This document shows, piece by piece, positions 21,098 to 33,525 of a DNA stretch of 64,000 bases (position 1 is its first letter; each line of letters begins with the position of its first letter). The position numbers and the translations under genes are program-made. The stretch is from Glebionis coronaria (Eukaryota > Streptophyta > Magnoliopsida > Asterales > Asteraceae), in assembly GCA_025667525.1 (NCBI GenBank), contig CM046875.1, forward strand, positions 290,389,147 through 290,453,146, read 5' to 3'. Under the pieces are notes generated by a model. The model had not been told where the DNA came from, did no database searches, and worked only from the letters and a program-made list of their open reading frames with translations.

Positions 21098-24000
21098 TTG
21101 GTGTTCATAATCATATTTGGGTATTTCTTAAATACTATGAATTAGACCCTAATTCCTCCAGATTTGTGATTAACCTACCACTAATCATAACCCAAACCTT
21201 AAACTTGCCACCTCACCACTCACAAGCACACATGAAACACCCAATGCACACGTTTTTGGGGAAAAGCTAAAACATGCCAGAGAATCAACCACTCACAAAC
21301 CTGCTTCAATCCTAAGCTTGTTATGGACCCTAGGATCAATTGGTAACAACTTTACATCTCAACAAAACGCCAAACCATCTTCACATGAGCTCAATATTCA
21401 AAATTCAGCAAGGGTATTTTGGGACTTCTACCACTTAGGGTTTCTAGTTTTGTAGCTTATGAAGGCCATGTACACCCTCTATATAAGGGTATAGGGTCAT
21501 ACATTTGCAATTGCTCTTGGTTTTTCCTAGTTCAACTCTCTGTAAATCCTTATTTCAGTTTAATGAAAAAGTGTTTGAATGTGTTGAAGAAATCCAAGTG
21601 CCAATCTTATTTTATGCTTGTTATTGTTTCATGTTTATGATTTTGAAGTATCAAAACTTGTTTTCAAACCATGTGCAAGAAATTGCCATGTTTTCTCAAA
21701 ACTGATATTTTGCTAAGTTCTTTGGTACATCCTTGGAATTTTTTGATTACAAGTGATCATATCACCCTGATAAGAAGATTATCAAGGTGTTGTGAGCTTG
21801 TGGTTTGGGGATAATCAAGGAGTGGGTACAAAGGTTGCATTAATCAGCTTTGTTTTTCAATTTTCAATTTTATATATTGCTTGTTCTAACCTTGTTACTC
21901 TTAGCAGCTTTGTGGAAGCTTGTGCCTTGTTAATCTAGGCACATAAGCTAAAAAATTTGTGAGTGTGGATGTACATTCATGAGGTTTGAGCCTTCTTACC
22001 CAAAATCTGTTAAAAATACTTGATTGAAGTGATTTGGTATTCTACTGGTGTATGTGTTGTTTTTTATGCTTGAATATTGTTGATTATGCATGAGAATGAT
22101 GTTATGATGCATATCTAAGCTTGGCTTGACCTGAAATACACATTAGCTTTGTTAAATTTTGATTTAAAAAGTTTAAGGGGTGTTTGGGTTTACCTGTTTA
22201 TGCTTTGAATGCTAATTTTAGTTAGGGTGTTAGGTTGTTAAATGCTTGTATTTGCTTATTACTTGGTTGTGTGCTATTATCTACAAGTTTTCAGCTTTTA
22301 AACATCAAATCCTATATTGTGCTATAACTCACTTGATTTTGCATATTTTGACCTAAGATTTTGGAAAAACCTAGAGTGTATGCATGTTTAGGGCTAACAT
22401 ATGTTAAATCAAAGTTTGTGTAACCTGTTTAGGAGATTTGAGTGTTTGAAATTGGATTTGTGGTCAAGTATATCAGCTAAGTGCATTTTCGGTTTGTTCT
22501 TTGTTCATTAGTAACTTTGATTTGCTTGAATCTTTGTCTAAACCTTGAATCATTGTATGAAACCAGTTGATTTATGTTCATTTGAAATTATTTAATCTAT
22601 TGAGTGCATTTGGTTCAATTTGGTTGGCTTATTCTTGCTAAAACTACTTATCTTGTTCATAACTACTTATGTTCATGTCTGTGTGATATCTGGGCAAAGA
22701 TTGAATTAACTATACTAATTGGCTGTTAGGATTTGTGTTTATTTTATTGTGATAGAATCCTTATAACCCACTGGTTATAAGGGTGCCTTTGTGTGCTCTG
22801 AATCCAACAAAAATCCACAAAAGACAAAAAGTTAAGATAGTCAAGCAGTGGCAACCTTTCCCACTGTTGGACACCCAAAACTAGCCCCTACTAGTGTTAA
22901 TTTTCAAACAGCTTATTCATAAGCTATTTTAGCTTATCCAGACTTGCAACAACTTTGTTTTTGTAATCAACCTTCCTTATTTGACCCATTGAACTAATCT
23001 GGAGCTTTTTAGGGTTTGACTTTTAGGTTTGACTAGAAAACCAACTAGGTTGACTTTTATCATAAGTGCTTATTGCTTATTACAACTTATTCATTGTTCT
23101 TTTTGGAAATCTTTTTGATTATTAAGCTTAGTTTTGTCATTTAAATCTTTTGCAACAAGAATCAGCCCTTGAATTGTTCTAGAACTAAAAAACGACTATT
23201 TTTTCATTTTCTATAGAGAGCTTTTGCTTATTTCAGGCTTATTTCTTGGTCTTTTTCAAAATATCTTTTTACAGATCTATTTATTATCCCAAAAGAAGCT
23301 TGTGTGTCAAATTAGAGCTTATGGCTTAATGGGCCAAAAAGCCCATTAAGAATAAGATGTCGACTATTAAGCTATGATAAGCTCATTTTTAGCTTTTGGG
23401 CCTTAAGACTTTTGTTCTTAAAATCAAATATTGAGTCAGATAGGTGATTTTGGGCTTATTTGGACAACTTTTTGCTTACTGGGCCAAAGCCCAATTAGGT
23501 GGATAGTTTTTCATTTCAGCCCATTTGGAGGCCCATTAGGGGTATTTTGGTAATTTCAAGTTCATTTCTATGTTAATTAGGTTAAAATAAACTAGTTTGC
23601 AAGTTTTAGAATTTTTTATAAATTTTGAATTTTTAATATTATTTTAATATTATTTTATTATTATAAATTAAATTTAAGATTTTTGCAACTTTTTCATTTT
23701 TCCTAGTTTGAATATATTAATTTAGGATTTTTAAAAGTTTTAGATTAATTTTATTGTCATTCAATTAATTTTTAGAATTATTTTAAGGTTTTTATAGTTT
23801 TTAATCATTTTTAAATAGTTTTATTTATTTTTAAATTTTTCAAAAATAGATTTTAATTTAGTTAAGTCGTTTTAGAGGTTTACAAAGTGAAAAATCTCTT
23901 TTTGGGATTTTTGTTAATTAAATTGATTTTTTGGGCTTTAATTATAATTAAAAAATTAATATTTAATTAAATAAAAAGTTTGAGTGAATTTTGATTTTTT

Positions 24001-24325
24001 TGTAAACTCTAATTACATTTTTTAGGATTTATTTCAATTTTCTAGGAATTTTTAGGTTAATTTTTAAATTTCGTCACTTTTTACGGTTTTATTGCACGAC
24101 TTTTCGTCTTAATGTAATTTTAATTCATAACCGTCATCCTTTTCTCTTTTCTTTTCTCATTATCATAATCACAAACATTAATCACTTCTTTACACAACAG
24201 ACTAGCTTCCTTGAGAACGAACTCTCCCCATTTGGGTCATTTACTTGTGGTTTTCCTATGCCACTTGTTTAATACTTACCCTAATTACGTTCTTATTCCT
24301 AAAAGACGTAAAAACTCAACCATCA
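21098..24325 (+). repeat. E1 3' LTR, 5'-truncated (family A)
   Basis: Forward copy of the same LTR type as 15900-20130. It starts inside U3, with roughly the first 1 kb missing, and ends AACTCAACCATCA at 24325. Plus-strand CTATATAAGGG near 21479 is the likely TATA box, and the ATAAGC/GCTTAT word field recurs at 22200-23400. A very AT-rich block (23570-24060) precedes a conserved end with CTTGAGAACGAACTC. No gene seen. Confidence 0.85.
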
Positions 24326-24491
24326 GAAATACCAGAATCAAACATCGGTAGTCTAGTAACTCAAAAACAAGCAATATAAGTACCGTAAATGGAAAGGACT
24401 AAACAATGTCCAAAAGATGTAAAGTATGATAAAGTAGGAATAAATGCATAAGGTAAAAGAGGCCGGATAGCTTCTAATCCGAATGCACATA
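24326..24491 (-). repeat. E3 3' LTR, distal piece
   Basis: Matches 41205-41370 of the E3 5' LTR almost base for base. It is separated from the rest of the 3' LTR (33526-35826) by the E2 insertion and cut on its left by the E1 insertion. Ends with the ACATA target duplication. Confidence 0.9.
24487..24491. other. E2 target site duplication, left
   Basis: ACATA, repeated at 33526-33530. The pre-insertion sequence GCACATACTCTGGAG is present at 41357-41371. Confidence 0.95.
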
Positions 24492-26693
24492 TGATGTTGC
24501 GGTTTTTAGTCGTTTTACTTACCTTTAGGAAAAAGTAAGCAAACGTTAAGTCGTGGTAAGTATTAATCAATACGTTTTAGGAAAAACGTAAAGACGACAA
24601 TCGAGTTCGTTCTCGGTGGAGGTATGGTGTTTAGCCAAAGAAATAGACGTATTTAATCGAGTTGTTACGTTTTTGAAATGTAAAAAGGAAAGAAACGTAA
24701 GACGGATCACACTAAAAATTAAAAACGACGAATACGCGTTACGCGCGAATCGTAAAAATCTACTAAATCAATTTTTTTTTAGTAATAAATATAGCGATAA
24801 ATAAAACCTAAACTACGGGATAGCATAATAAAGACATCGGTAAACCTAAAACGTATACGGGGACAAAGCAAAGGCAAACAAGTTAATTAACGATAAAACA
24901 TAAAAACACGACATTTAAGCAAATAATCAAATTTTAAATCCTACCGAAACAAATTTATTTTTCCTAAGACTTAAATAAAAAAAAGAAAATTTATATATAT
25001 ATAAAAAAAATATATATATATTACCCATTTTTTTTTACTTTTTATTTATTTATTATGAGTTAAAAACTATTTGAACTAATTAAATGCTTAAAAATACTAA
25101 TCAACTTTAAAAAAAAAATTGAAACGTTTATGAAAAGTATAAAAGGTAACAAATTTTACTAATATATTCTTTTTTTGGAAAAATTTAACTAATTTAAAGC
25201 TATTTTTAATATATAATCCGAAATTAATTTGAGTTTAAATAAACAAAAATTGTTTATTATCGAAAACTAATTAAACTAACTGCCTATATAAACTAAAGGA
25301 TGCATTATTTAAACAAAACAAAAGCTAGCACAGTTGGTAGTGGGATTGGCTGTTGAGTCGCTCAGTTTACAAACTGGAGGTCTGGGGTTCGAATCCATAA
25401 TTGACCAGTTTCTAACTTTTTTTTACTAACAGCAATATTCAAACCCAATAGCCATGTCCATTCGTTTATCACAGCAAACACACGAAAATTGTTACCCAAA
25501 TGTCCTATTATTCTATCCTCTTTTTCTTTTTTTTCTTTTTTTTTTACTTTTACTTTTTTTTTTGCAAGGCACAAAAACTACTTTAATTATTCAGAAATTG
25601 TGGTTTACATAAAAGTTGGAACAAAACTGACCACATTATGGGGCTCCTTATATAATACTACATAGAACATTCTAGTGCTACTAAACCCTAACAAGAAGTC
25701 TACCTAAAATGCCCTTGCTGATTGAAGTTTGAAAAATAAGTCAAAACCTTCATGTGATCCCTGCCTTGTTTTCTTGTGATTCCTGTTGTTGTTGACTTGA
25801 TCATAGTCGTTTATTCAATCATTTGGGACCAAGGAATGAAGTAGAATCGTTGGATTACTGTACCACCTTTGTTCTTTAGCCAAAATGAAACAGGGGACCA
25901 TCATGGGGGCCAAAGGAGTGAGCTGGTAATTGTTTTAAGAGTTGGGATGTGATGTTGACAAGGCTAATTAAGTTTCTGGAGGTATGGGGATCAAACCCCT
26001 TTGTTTTGGTGATTATAGAAGGATTAGGGTTTATGTTTAGAAAGGGGTGGTTAATGGTGGGGATTCTCACAGTGTTTTGTTTCCCGGTTAATATAAACTT
26101 TGTTTATATTAATTTAAATGGTATTAGTAGTAAGTGGGGAGGGTGACATGTAAGGTGATGATTGGTGGGGACAAGTTTCATGTTTTGGCCAAATGACCCC
26201 CTGATCTACCAAATTATGTTAACAGAAAGTTTGGCCAGCTTTATTCCTTTTTTCTTTGTTATAACTTAGAGGGTCTTGTCAAAAATGGCACAATAACTTC
26301 CATAACTTTCATAAGGGCTTGTTATGTAAGATTGGCCAAATTTCAAGGGTTGATCTTGACATGTCTTCAACTTTCAAGGACCAAAATTGTATAAAATGAT
26401 TTCTTCAAGGACTATTCTTGACAATTCTTTAAAGATGAGGGACCAAAGTTTTCATATCTTCAAACTTCAAGGACCATTTTTGGAAATTCGTTGTTCAGGT
26501 CCGGTTCTTTGTGCGGCTTCGTTTCCCGTATTCGTTTTTGCTTGATTCTTGTAATCTTTTGGTGAATTCACGATATCCGTACCTGAAATACACAATGAAC
26601 AAACACAAGCACATTTTTGGGTATTTTGATGATATTTTAAGCGTTTTAAGCCCGATTTTGACGATGAGACTATGTATAATTACAGTCTCATCA
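24492..26693 (-). repeat. E2 3' LTR (2202 bp)
   Basis: Minus strand runs from TGATGAGACTGTAATTATAC (26693) to ACCGCAACATCA (24492). Contains a tRNA-like segment (25322-25410), poly-T and TA-rich tracts (24960-25200) and GGACC-type repeats (26340-26500). Open frames inside it are spurious. Confidence 0.95.
25322..25410 (+). other. tRNA-like / SINE-like segment in the E2 3' LTR
   Basis: Box A-like TAGCACAGTTGG (25326-25337) and a perfect box B GGTTCGAATCC (25386-25396) lie 60 bp apart, start to start, as in tRNA genes. A T-run follows. No 7-bp acceptor stem can be drawn, so it is a tRNA-derived SINE head or tRNA relic, opposite to the element's own strand. Confidence 0.6.
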
Positions 26694-26695
26694 CT

Positions 26696-26706
26696 CCCCC
26701 ATACTA
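26696..26706 (-). other. E2 polypurine tract
   Basis: Minus strand TAGTATGGGGG directly before the 3' LTR. It primes plus-strand DNA synthesis. Three further copies lie upstream, at 28043, 28099 and 28855. Confidence 0.85.
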
Positions 26707-28531
26707 AACCATTGCCGTGCCCCCACGCAATGCTAGAATTAAGTATCGTAGCACTTCCAAAATTCATTTTATGATGACTTTTATTCAAGACATAATTTTA
26801 AATAAACTACTACACGTGCTTTAGACATAATGTATTGTTTTTATCGCGAGAACGTGACATTTAGGATCATAGAACAAGAACACGTGAATGCTTCGTTAGA
26901 AATAATTTCGTCGTCCTCGATTTTCACCCAATTCCATGCTAAGCGTGTAACGAGATCATTGTTATTATAAGTTAGCAACACGATCACATCTCATGAGTGT
27001 TAATTACGAACCTAAACTCCCTTATTCCTACTTGGTATCTCTTATATTTCATTTTGTCTTAATGATCACGTGGATACATTATTGACTTATGCGTGAATAG
27101 AGATTAAGTCTAAAAATAGAGTTTTAACGGTGTAACCAAAACCATCGAATTAATAATTCACCCTAATAGACAACGATGTCAAAAAATTAAGTCAACAAGA
27201 AGAATCGATAAACACGGTTTTATAACGGTTTTGAACATGAGACTTATTACCAAGACTTTTATACGCCCCCTAACGGAAGGGCCTTATTATCTTTGGTTTA
27301 CCTCCATCTTTTATTCAACTTCACCATGAAGCTTTTATTATGACTTCGGTCTTGCCTTCCCTTTTATTATCCGCCTCATCGGTGGTTTTATTAGCCAAAG
27401 ACGTATATCCTCACGCTAAAGCGAATTTTTGATCTTTAAAGCTTCGAAGATTAAGGCTTGATTCACTTTAAATTTTGCATAGATTTTTCGGCCTTGTGGG
27501 CTTCAAATTTTTGCTTAATTTAGGTGAGCACTTGAAATCTTATTATTAGGTGAAGCTTTCGATTATTCGGGTGCCAATACTTCAAAACCGTGACGCTGGC
27601 GATACCTTAATGTTTTCCCAATTTAATTACATGGAAGCTACCAAAACAAATTAGAAACCAACAATAGTGACTAAACCGCTAAATCTATATTTATTAACAA
27701 TTTATTATGCAAAAGCGTGGGGAGAATAAGCTAATAATCACTACACATGAGATCATGACGATTACGAGACTTATAAATAACTCTATCATTTCTCGTCCTC
27801 ATTTAAGAGACTTAGCCTAAAAAGTTAAGGAATCGAAGCTAAGTGCTCAACACGCACGGTCGAGTAAAAAATTACTCTCATTCTCACCATCGGAAAACCT
27901 ACATTCGTGTCTTAAACAGTAATGAAAAGCAAGAAAAATTTTTAAAATTTGGCCATTTTTAGCCTTATTTTGCAACAAAAAGAGAACAGAACGATGAATT
28001 TTGGATTGCGTGTTGACGTGAGCAAGGTGAAGTATCTACTCACCCCCATACTAAAACTAAACATTGTCCTCAATGTTTCGAGTCTAGGGGTGCAAACACC
28101 CCCATACTAGAGACGTAGTCGAATGCTTAATCTAGCATGGAAAGGGTGTAACCGTTAAATTAATAGCCGTTTATGAAGTGTGCTAAAAACCTAAGGTTAG
28201 AACATCAAAGGATATATCATGTGGATATCGAGAAATTCTTCAAAGCAACAATCGAAGCTCAAGTAAAACGAACACGAGATGCTTCATCGTGATGATAATG
28301 AACCTAATGAATCACAATCACAAACAACCACGAAACAAAGGTTGGAAGGGCACAAATCCCCTCACATTAAACTAATTAGAAAGCAATAATATGTACATGG
28401 ATAAGCATGGGTCTCCCCCACGAGGCACCTTTTTTTTGTTAACCGAGTCAAAAGCTCGACTCGAATCCCCATTAATGTGATCATTTAGGGATAATCATGG
28501 TTCGGTCATTTTTGGTGGGACTTACATGTAA
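26707..28531 (-). other. E2 3' UTR
   Basis: 1.8 kb without a gene. Matches E1 15401-15899 and 20131-21097. Contains the hairpin at 28059-28078 between two PPT-like motifs (28043-28053 and 28099-28109). Confidence 0.8.
28059..28078. other. Conserved 3' UTR hairpin of E2
   Basis: Minus strand AAACATTGAGGACAATGTTT: an 8-bp perfect inverted repeat with a 4-nt AGGA loop. The identical 20-mer is in E4 (55913-55932), and E1 has it split by a solo LTR. Confidence 0.9.
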
Positions 28532-30528
28532 TCAAGGCCCAAAAGAAACCATGAATAAAGGCAAAGCCTTTATACCGGGATCAAAGATCGTGTCTTCGTT
28601 TTCGGATGATAAACGAAACAACACGACTTCAAGTAACAACGTCCCAAAGGGACACAAGAAAATAGCATAAGAAGAGAAGGGTGGGACATTGGTTGGGCAT
28701 AAAAATCGAGTTACTCGAGGTAAACTCTCAACGTAAGTGTAGAAAGGATTTCTAGTGACTACTTCGGTAAAAGACCGAGATTTTATCTTAAACGTGATAC
28801 CGGGGTCAAAAATCTCCTCCTCGGTGGAGAAGTGTGAGGAAACAAATGAGGCTTCCCCCATACTAGATCCACACAAAACGTCGTCAAAAGAAGTAGACGC
28901 GTTTGTAGCAAGCTTAATTAAGCGAGGTGATGATGGAGTTAACTTTGGAAAAATTTTCAAATCAATTTTAAAATCATTCCCTTTTTCATTTTTTAACTCA
29001 TTGTTACGAAATTGAAAATATTTGGTGTTTCCAAAACAATTCTAGGCACACTTAAAATTTCCACATTTATCTTGAAGGCGGGAGGAGGATTTGAATTTTT
29101 AAAACGTGAATCGACTAATAAAATATCCCCCTCCGGGCTAACGCAACGGTCCTCATCAAACTCGAAAACAGAAGGTGGATCATCAAGAATACGTTTGATC
29201 TCGGAAAAATCACCATCGGGATCAAAAACGTCTTCTCTTCCTCGTGGAAGAGGTTGAGCAATTAAATCGTCGATAATCGAGTCGCTAGCTCCAACCGTCG
29301 TGAAACTAGGAATAGAAGGCTCTTCGATTGAAGATTTTGCCTTTGTCGTTACGACCTCAACATCGAAAAACGTATCGATGTGAGCAAGGCCATCGGCGGA
29401 CTTCTCACATGATAAATCCAAAATCTCACTCGGTGTGGGATTAGGAGTAAAAGGCTCGTCTCGTGACGATTTTGCCTTGACGGTTTCAACTTTGTCCTTC
29501 GAAGGGATCGAACGTGGGTTCTCGAACATTTTAGCAAAATTACTAACACGTCCCTTCGGAATTAATTTCCGTTCATCTTGTAAAAACGAGGGTTTAACGA
29601 TTTCCTTTAAAACCTTTTCATATTTTTCTTTTTTAAAATCATTTAATGGAATTTCTTCGTCAAAATTAAGTGTATATTGATTTAGAAAATCCTCAATAAT
29701 TTCATCCTCATTAGAAAAATTAGGTTTAGAAGGTACAAGATTTAATAATCCCAAGTATCCTACGAGTTTTTCCTTTGGTTTATTTTCACAAACATTTTTC
29801 AAAACTTCGTTGGATGACGTTTTTGTTTCCTCTACATTTTTGCAAGACGACGAAGGTTGCACGACTCTAAAATTTGAGAGATTGGGATCAATACGAGACG
29901 TACGAGTCTTAGGAGTCGAAATAACTTGAACCTCTCCCTCGAGATGAGGATTGGTGACGTTCGATGAAGAACTCGACTCGTATGAAGCTACTTTTTTCTC
30001 TAAGGTCTCAATCGTTGAAAGAAGTTCATTTTGCTTATTAGTGTAAGCCTCCACAACTTTATCAACAATTTTATCCCATCTCTCGTCAAGTAGGTCAAAT
30101 AAACGTTCTTGTTCTTTAGAAGCGGCATCATATTCGTTTTCCAACTCGGTTCTCATGGAGGCCATTTCCTTTAAGTAAAATTCCTTTTGAGTTTCCAATT
30201 GTTTCTCGTAATGTTCCTTAAGATTCGTAACTTGTTCTTGAATCATCGTTAAGTTTGCATTATTTCGTCTCATATAGTCACAAAAGGCGTTTTGATTCAT
30301 TTCATCATTTTGATTTTGATCACAATTAAAAGACGAATCATATGACGAGTAGAACGAAGACGATGGGTGATCTTGGTCGTAAGCTTGAAAATTGTCACCA
30401 TGATCACGTGGAGCGGAGTTATAGATATAACCCTCTCGACCTCCAATAACCTTACAATTAAATCAATTGGCACCATCGGGCGGGCCTCCACAATATGGAC
30501 ACGAGTAATAACCACCATGATTTGACAT
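28532..30528 (-). pseudogene. E2 gag-like protein, Cys-motif plus coiled coil, broken
   Basis: The start is taken at ATG 30528 (MSNHGGYYSCPYCGG), which puts a CPYC motif near the N-terminus as in E4. An in-frame TGA at codon 22 (30463-30465) interrupts it; the same frame then stays open to 28993. Residues about 77-170 are strongly helical (LKEHYEKQLETQKEFYLKE, LLSTIETLEKKVASYE), a probable coiled coil. An acidic, Ser/Pro-rich middle follows, with VFDPDGDFSEIKRILDD. A frameshift near 28990 leads to a C-terminal part with two FDPGI motifs (EEEIFDPGITF and NEDTIFDPGI). There is no protease or RT. I infer a structural or RNA-binding role, standing in for gag, from its position and Cys motif only. 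Confidence 0.65.
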
Positions 30529-31304
30529 GATGCAACGAGAACGGTGTTACGAGAATTAAACGTTATAGAGGGTGAAAGAAGAGAATTATGAAAATAGAGG
30601 AAAAAATCGAAGAATCTTTTTGTGTTTTTGGTTTTTTAATTTTTTTTGGAATTTTGGTGTATTATGTAGAAATTAATCTACAAAAACTATCCACTAATCA
30701 AAGGTCTCGATTAATGAATCCAAGAAGAATGAAGGTAATTACGTGAAGTAAAAACCCTCGTCGACTTTGAAACGTTGGCGGAACGCCAAAACGTTTCGAG
30801 GTTCAATAATTAAAACTCACAAAAATAGATTAATAATACTTGATTTGGCAAACCCCTAATTAATCGTCACTTTCAAAATACGCACAAGCGAGCGGAGAAA
30901 ACGAGGCGCCGCGAAGCACTTAAGAGCCTTTTTTATTTAGGTCGTGAAATACAACCGCCTTATACCCACCTTATAGTTTGTATTTATCGAGATTAAACCA
31001 ATTAAGAGTATTTATCTATTTTTCCTTTGACTTTCGTTTGAATTTGATACAACAATAGTGACCGGAACGCTCAACTATTGAGGTGTGATTCCTCGTGTAT
31101 TTGGATAATTATTGTGTGTTAATTGTTCTACGTAAATACAATATATTATGCACAATAAAAACGAGAAAACGATTTTGTGTTAATTGAGTTCAATTTAACA
31201 CTATTTATTTGTATAGCTAATAGTATAGAAAAATAAAAGAAGTATTTACGATAAAAACGTAAACACTCAAATAAACACGATAAATAAATATGGCTAAACA
31301 CACC
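30529..31304 (-). other. E2 5' leader
   Basis: Non-coding region between PBS and the protein start. It contains CGTTGGCGGAACGCCAAAACG near 30770-30792, a short inverted repeat (TTGGCG/CGCCAA). No gene seen. Confidence 0.6.
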
Positions 31305-31322
31305 TCCCCGGCAGCGGCGCCA
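31305..31322 (-). other. E2 primer binding site (tRNA-Asp type)
   Basis: Minus strand TGGCGCCGCTGCCGGGGA, 4 nt from the LTR end. From memory it differs by one base from the complement of plant tRNA-Asp 3' ends, the usual Athila primer. Confidence 0.85.
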
Positions 31323-32156
31323 TTTTTGATGTTGCGGTTTTTAGTCGTTTTACTTACCTTTAGGAAAAAGTAAGCAAACGCTAAGTCGTGGTAAGTATTA
31401 ATCAATACGTTTTAGGAAAAACGTAAAGACGATAATCGAGTTCGTTCTCGGTGGAGGTATGGTGTTTAGCCAAAGAAATAGACGTATTTAATCGAGTTGT
31501 TACGTTTTTGAAATGTAAAAAGGAAAGAAACGTAAGACGGATCACACTAAAAATTAAAAACGACGAATACGCGTTACGCGCGAATCGTAAAAATCTACTA
31601 AATTAATTTTTTGTTAGTAATAAATATAGCGATAAATAAAACCTAAACTACGGGAAAGCATAATAAAGGCATCGGCAAACCTAAAACGTATACGGGGACA
31701 AAGCAAAGGCAAACAAGTTAATTAACGATAAATCATAAAAACACGACATTTAAGCAAATAATCAAATTTTAAATCCTACCGAAACAAATTTATTTTTCCT
31801 AAGACTTAAATAAAAAAAAGAAAATTTTTATATATATAAAAAAATATATATATATTACCCATTTTTTTTTACTTTTTATTTATTTATTATGAGTTAAAAA
31901 CTATTTGAACTAATTAAATGCTTAAAAATACTAATCAACTTTTAAAAAAAAATTGAAACGTTTATGAAAAGTATAAAAGGTAACAAATTTTACTAATATA
32001 TTTCTTTTTTTGGAAAAATTTAACTAATTTAAAGCTATTTTTAATATATAATCCGAAATTAAATTGAGTTTAAATAAACAAAAATTGTTTATTATCTAAA
32101 ACTAATTAAACTAACTGCCTATATAAACTAAAGGATGCATTATTTAAACAAAACAA

Positions 32157-32245
32157 AAGCTAGCACAGTTGGTAGTGGGATTGGCTGTTGAGTCGCTCAG
32201 TTTACAAACTGGAGGTCTGGGGTTCGAATCCATAATTGACCAGTT
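32157..32245 (+). other. tRNA-like / SINE-like segment in the E2 5' LTR
   Basis: Second copy of the box A (32161-32172) and box B (32221-32231) module, as expected if it was already part of the LTR when E2 transposed. Confidence 0.6.
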
Positions 32246-32480
32246 TCTAACTTTTTTTTTACTAACAGCAATATTCAAACCCAATAGCCATGTCCATTCG
32301 TTTATCACAGCAAACACACGAAAATTGTTACCCAAATGTCCTATTATTCTATCCTCTTTTTCTTTTCTTTTTTTTTTACTTTTACTTTTTTTTTTTGCAA
32401 GGCACAAAAACTACTTTAATTATTCAGAAATTGTAGTTTACATAAAAGTTGGAACAAAACTGACCACATTATGGGGCTCC

Positions 32481-32490
32481 TTATATAATA
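32481..32490 (-). promoter_or_regulatory. E2 5' LTR TATA box
   Basis: Minus strand TATTATATAAGG. It would drive the element RNA leftward. Confidence 0.5.
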
Positions 32491-33525
32491 CTACATAGAA
32501 CATTCTAGTGCTACTAAACCCTAACAAGAATTCTACCTAAAATGCCCTTGCTGATTGAAGTTTGAAAAATAAGTCAAAACCTTCATGTGATCCCTGCCTT
32601 GTTTTCTTGTGATGCCAGTTGTTGTTGACTTGATCATAGTCGTTTATTCAATCCTTTGGGACCAAGGAATGAAGTAGAATCGTTGGATTGCTGTACCACC
32701 TTTGTTCTTTAGCCAAAATGAAACAGGGGACCATCATGGGGGCCAAAGGAGTGAGCTGGTAATTGTTTTGAGAGTTGGGATGTGATGTTGACAAGGCTAA
32801 TTAAGTTTCTGGAGGTGTGGGGATCAAACCCCTTTGTTTTGGTGATTATAGAAGGATTAGGGTTTATGTTTAGAAAGGGGTGGTTAATGGTGGGGATTCT
32901 CACAGTGTTTTGTTTCCCGGTTAATACAAACTTTTTTTATATTAATTTAAATTGTATTAGTAGTAAGTGGGGAGGGTGACATGTAACGTGATGATTGGTG
33001 GGGACAAGTTTCATGTTTTGGCCAAATGACCCCCTGATCTACCAAATTATGTTAACAGAAAGTTTGGCCAGCTTTATTCCTTTTTTCTTTGTTATAACTT
33101 AGAGGGTCTTGTCAAAAATGGCACAATAACTTCCATAACTTTCATAAGGGCTTGTTATGTAAGATTGGCCAAATTTCAAGGGTTGATCATGACATGTCTT
33201 CAACTTTCAAGGACCAAAATTGTATAAAATGATTTCTTCAAGGACTATTCTTGACAATTCTTTAAAGATGAGGGACCAAAGTTTTCATATCTTCAAACTT
33301 CAAGGACCATTTTTGGAAATTCGTTGTTCAGGTCCGGTTCTTTGTGCGGCTTCGTTTCCCTTGTTCTTTTTGCTTGATTCTTGTAATATTTTGGTGAATT
33401 TACGATATCCGTACCTGAAATACACAATGAACAAACACAAGCACATTTTTGGGTATTTTGATGATATTTTAAGCGCTTTAAGCCCGATTTGGACGATGAG
33501 ACTATGTATAATTACAGTCTCATCA

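Larger units (their letters stand above)
9703..24325 (+). mobile_element. E1: Athila-lineage retrotransposon, 5'-truncated, with a nested solo LTR
   Basis: Order on the plus strand is leader, gag, protease, RT, RNase H, integrase, long 3' UTR and 3' LTR, the gag-pol order of Athila. The 5' LTR and PBS are gone: the Tat LTR abuts at 9702. A reversed family-A solo LTR occupies 15900-20130. The 3' LTR (21098-24325) has lost its U3 start and the PPT. Its right end inserted into the E3 3' LTR, as shown by the uninterrupted sequence around 41204. The right flank is GAAAT. Many stops and frameshifts make it non-functional. Confidence 0.85.
24492..33525 (-). mobile_element. E2: pol-less Athila-type retrotransposon (9.0 kb)
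   Basis: A structurally complete insertion in minus orientation. It has LTRs of 2202 and 2199 bp, a PBS at 31305-31322, one decayed protein gene (28532-30528), a 3' UTR (26707-28531) and a PPT at 26696-26706, with a 5-bp target duplication. No protease, RT, RNase H or integrase is present in the 4.6-kb internal region, so it is non-autonomous. It shares family-A LTRs and 3' UTR with E1, so Athila-type enzymes are the likely helpers. The two LTRs differ at a modest number of sites, perhaps one to two percent by eye, so it is older than E4. Confidence 0.9.
31327..33525 (-). repeat. E2 5' LTR (2199 bp)
   Basis: Same ends and content as the 3' LTR. The plus-strand run TTATATAATA at 32481-32490 reads as a TATA box on the minus strand, so the tRNA-like segment at 32157-32245 lies in the transcribed R/U5 part. 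Confidence 0.95.

Noticed and set aside
15900..24325. One inverted-repeat element (foldback transposon) formed by 15900-20130 and 21098-24325
   Set aside because: The left LTR has its own GAGGA target duplication and the right is the 3' LTR of E1, so the inverted arrangement comes from two separate events.
25322..25410. Functional tRNA gene
   Set aside because: Boxes A and B are present, but no acceptor stem pairs and the T-stem is imperfect. It is kept as a SINE/tRNA relic.
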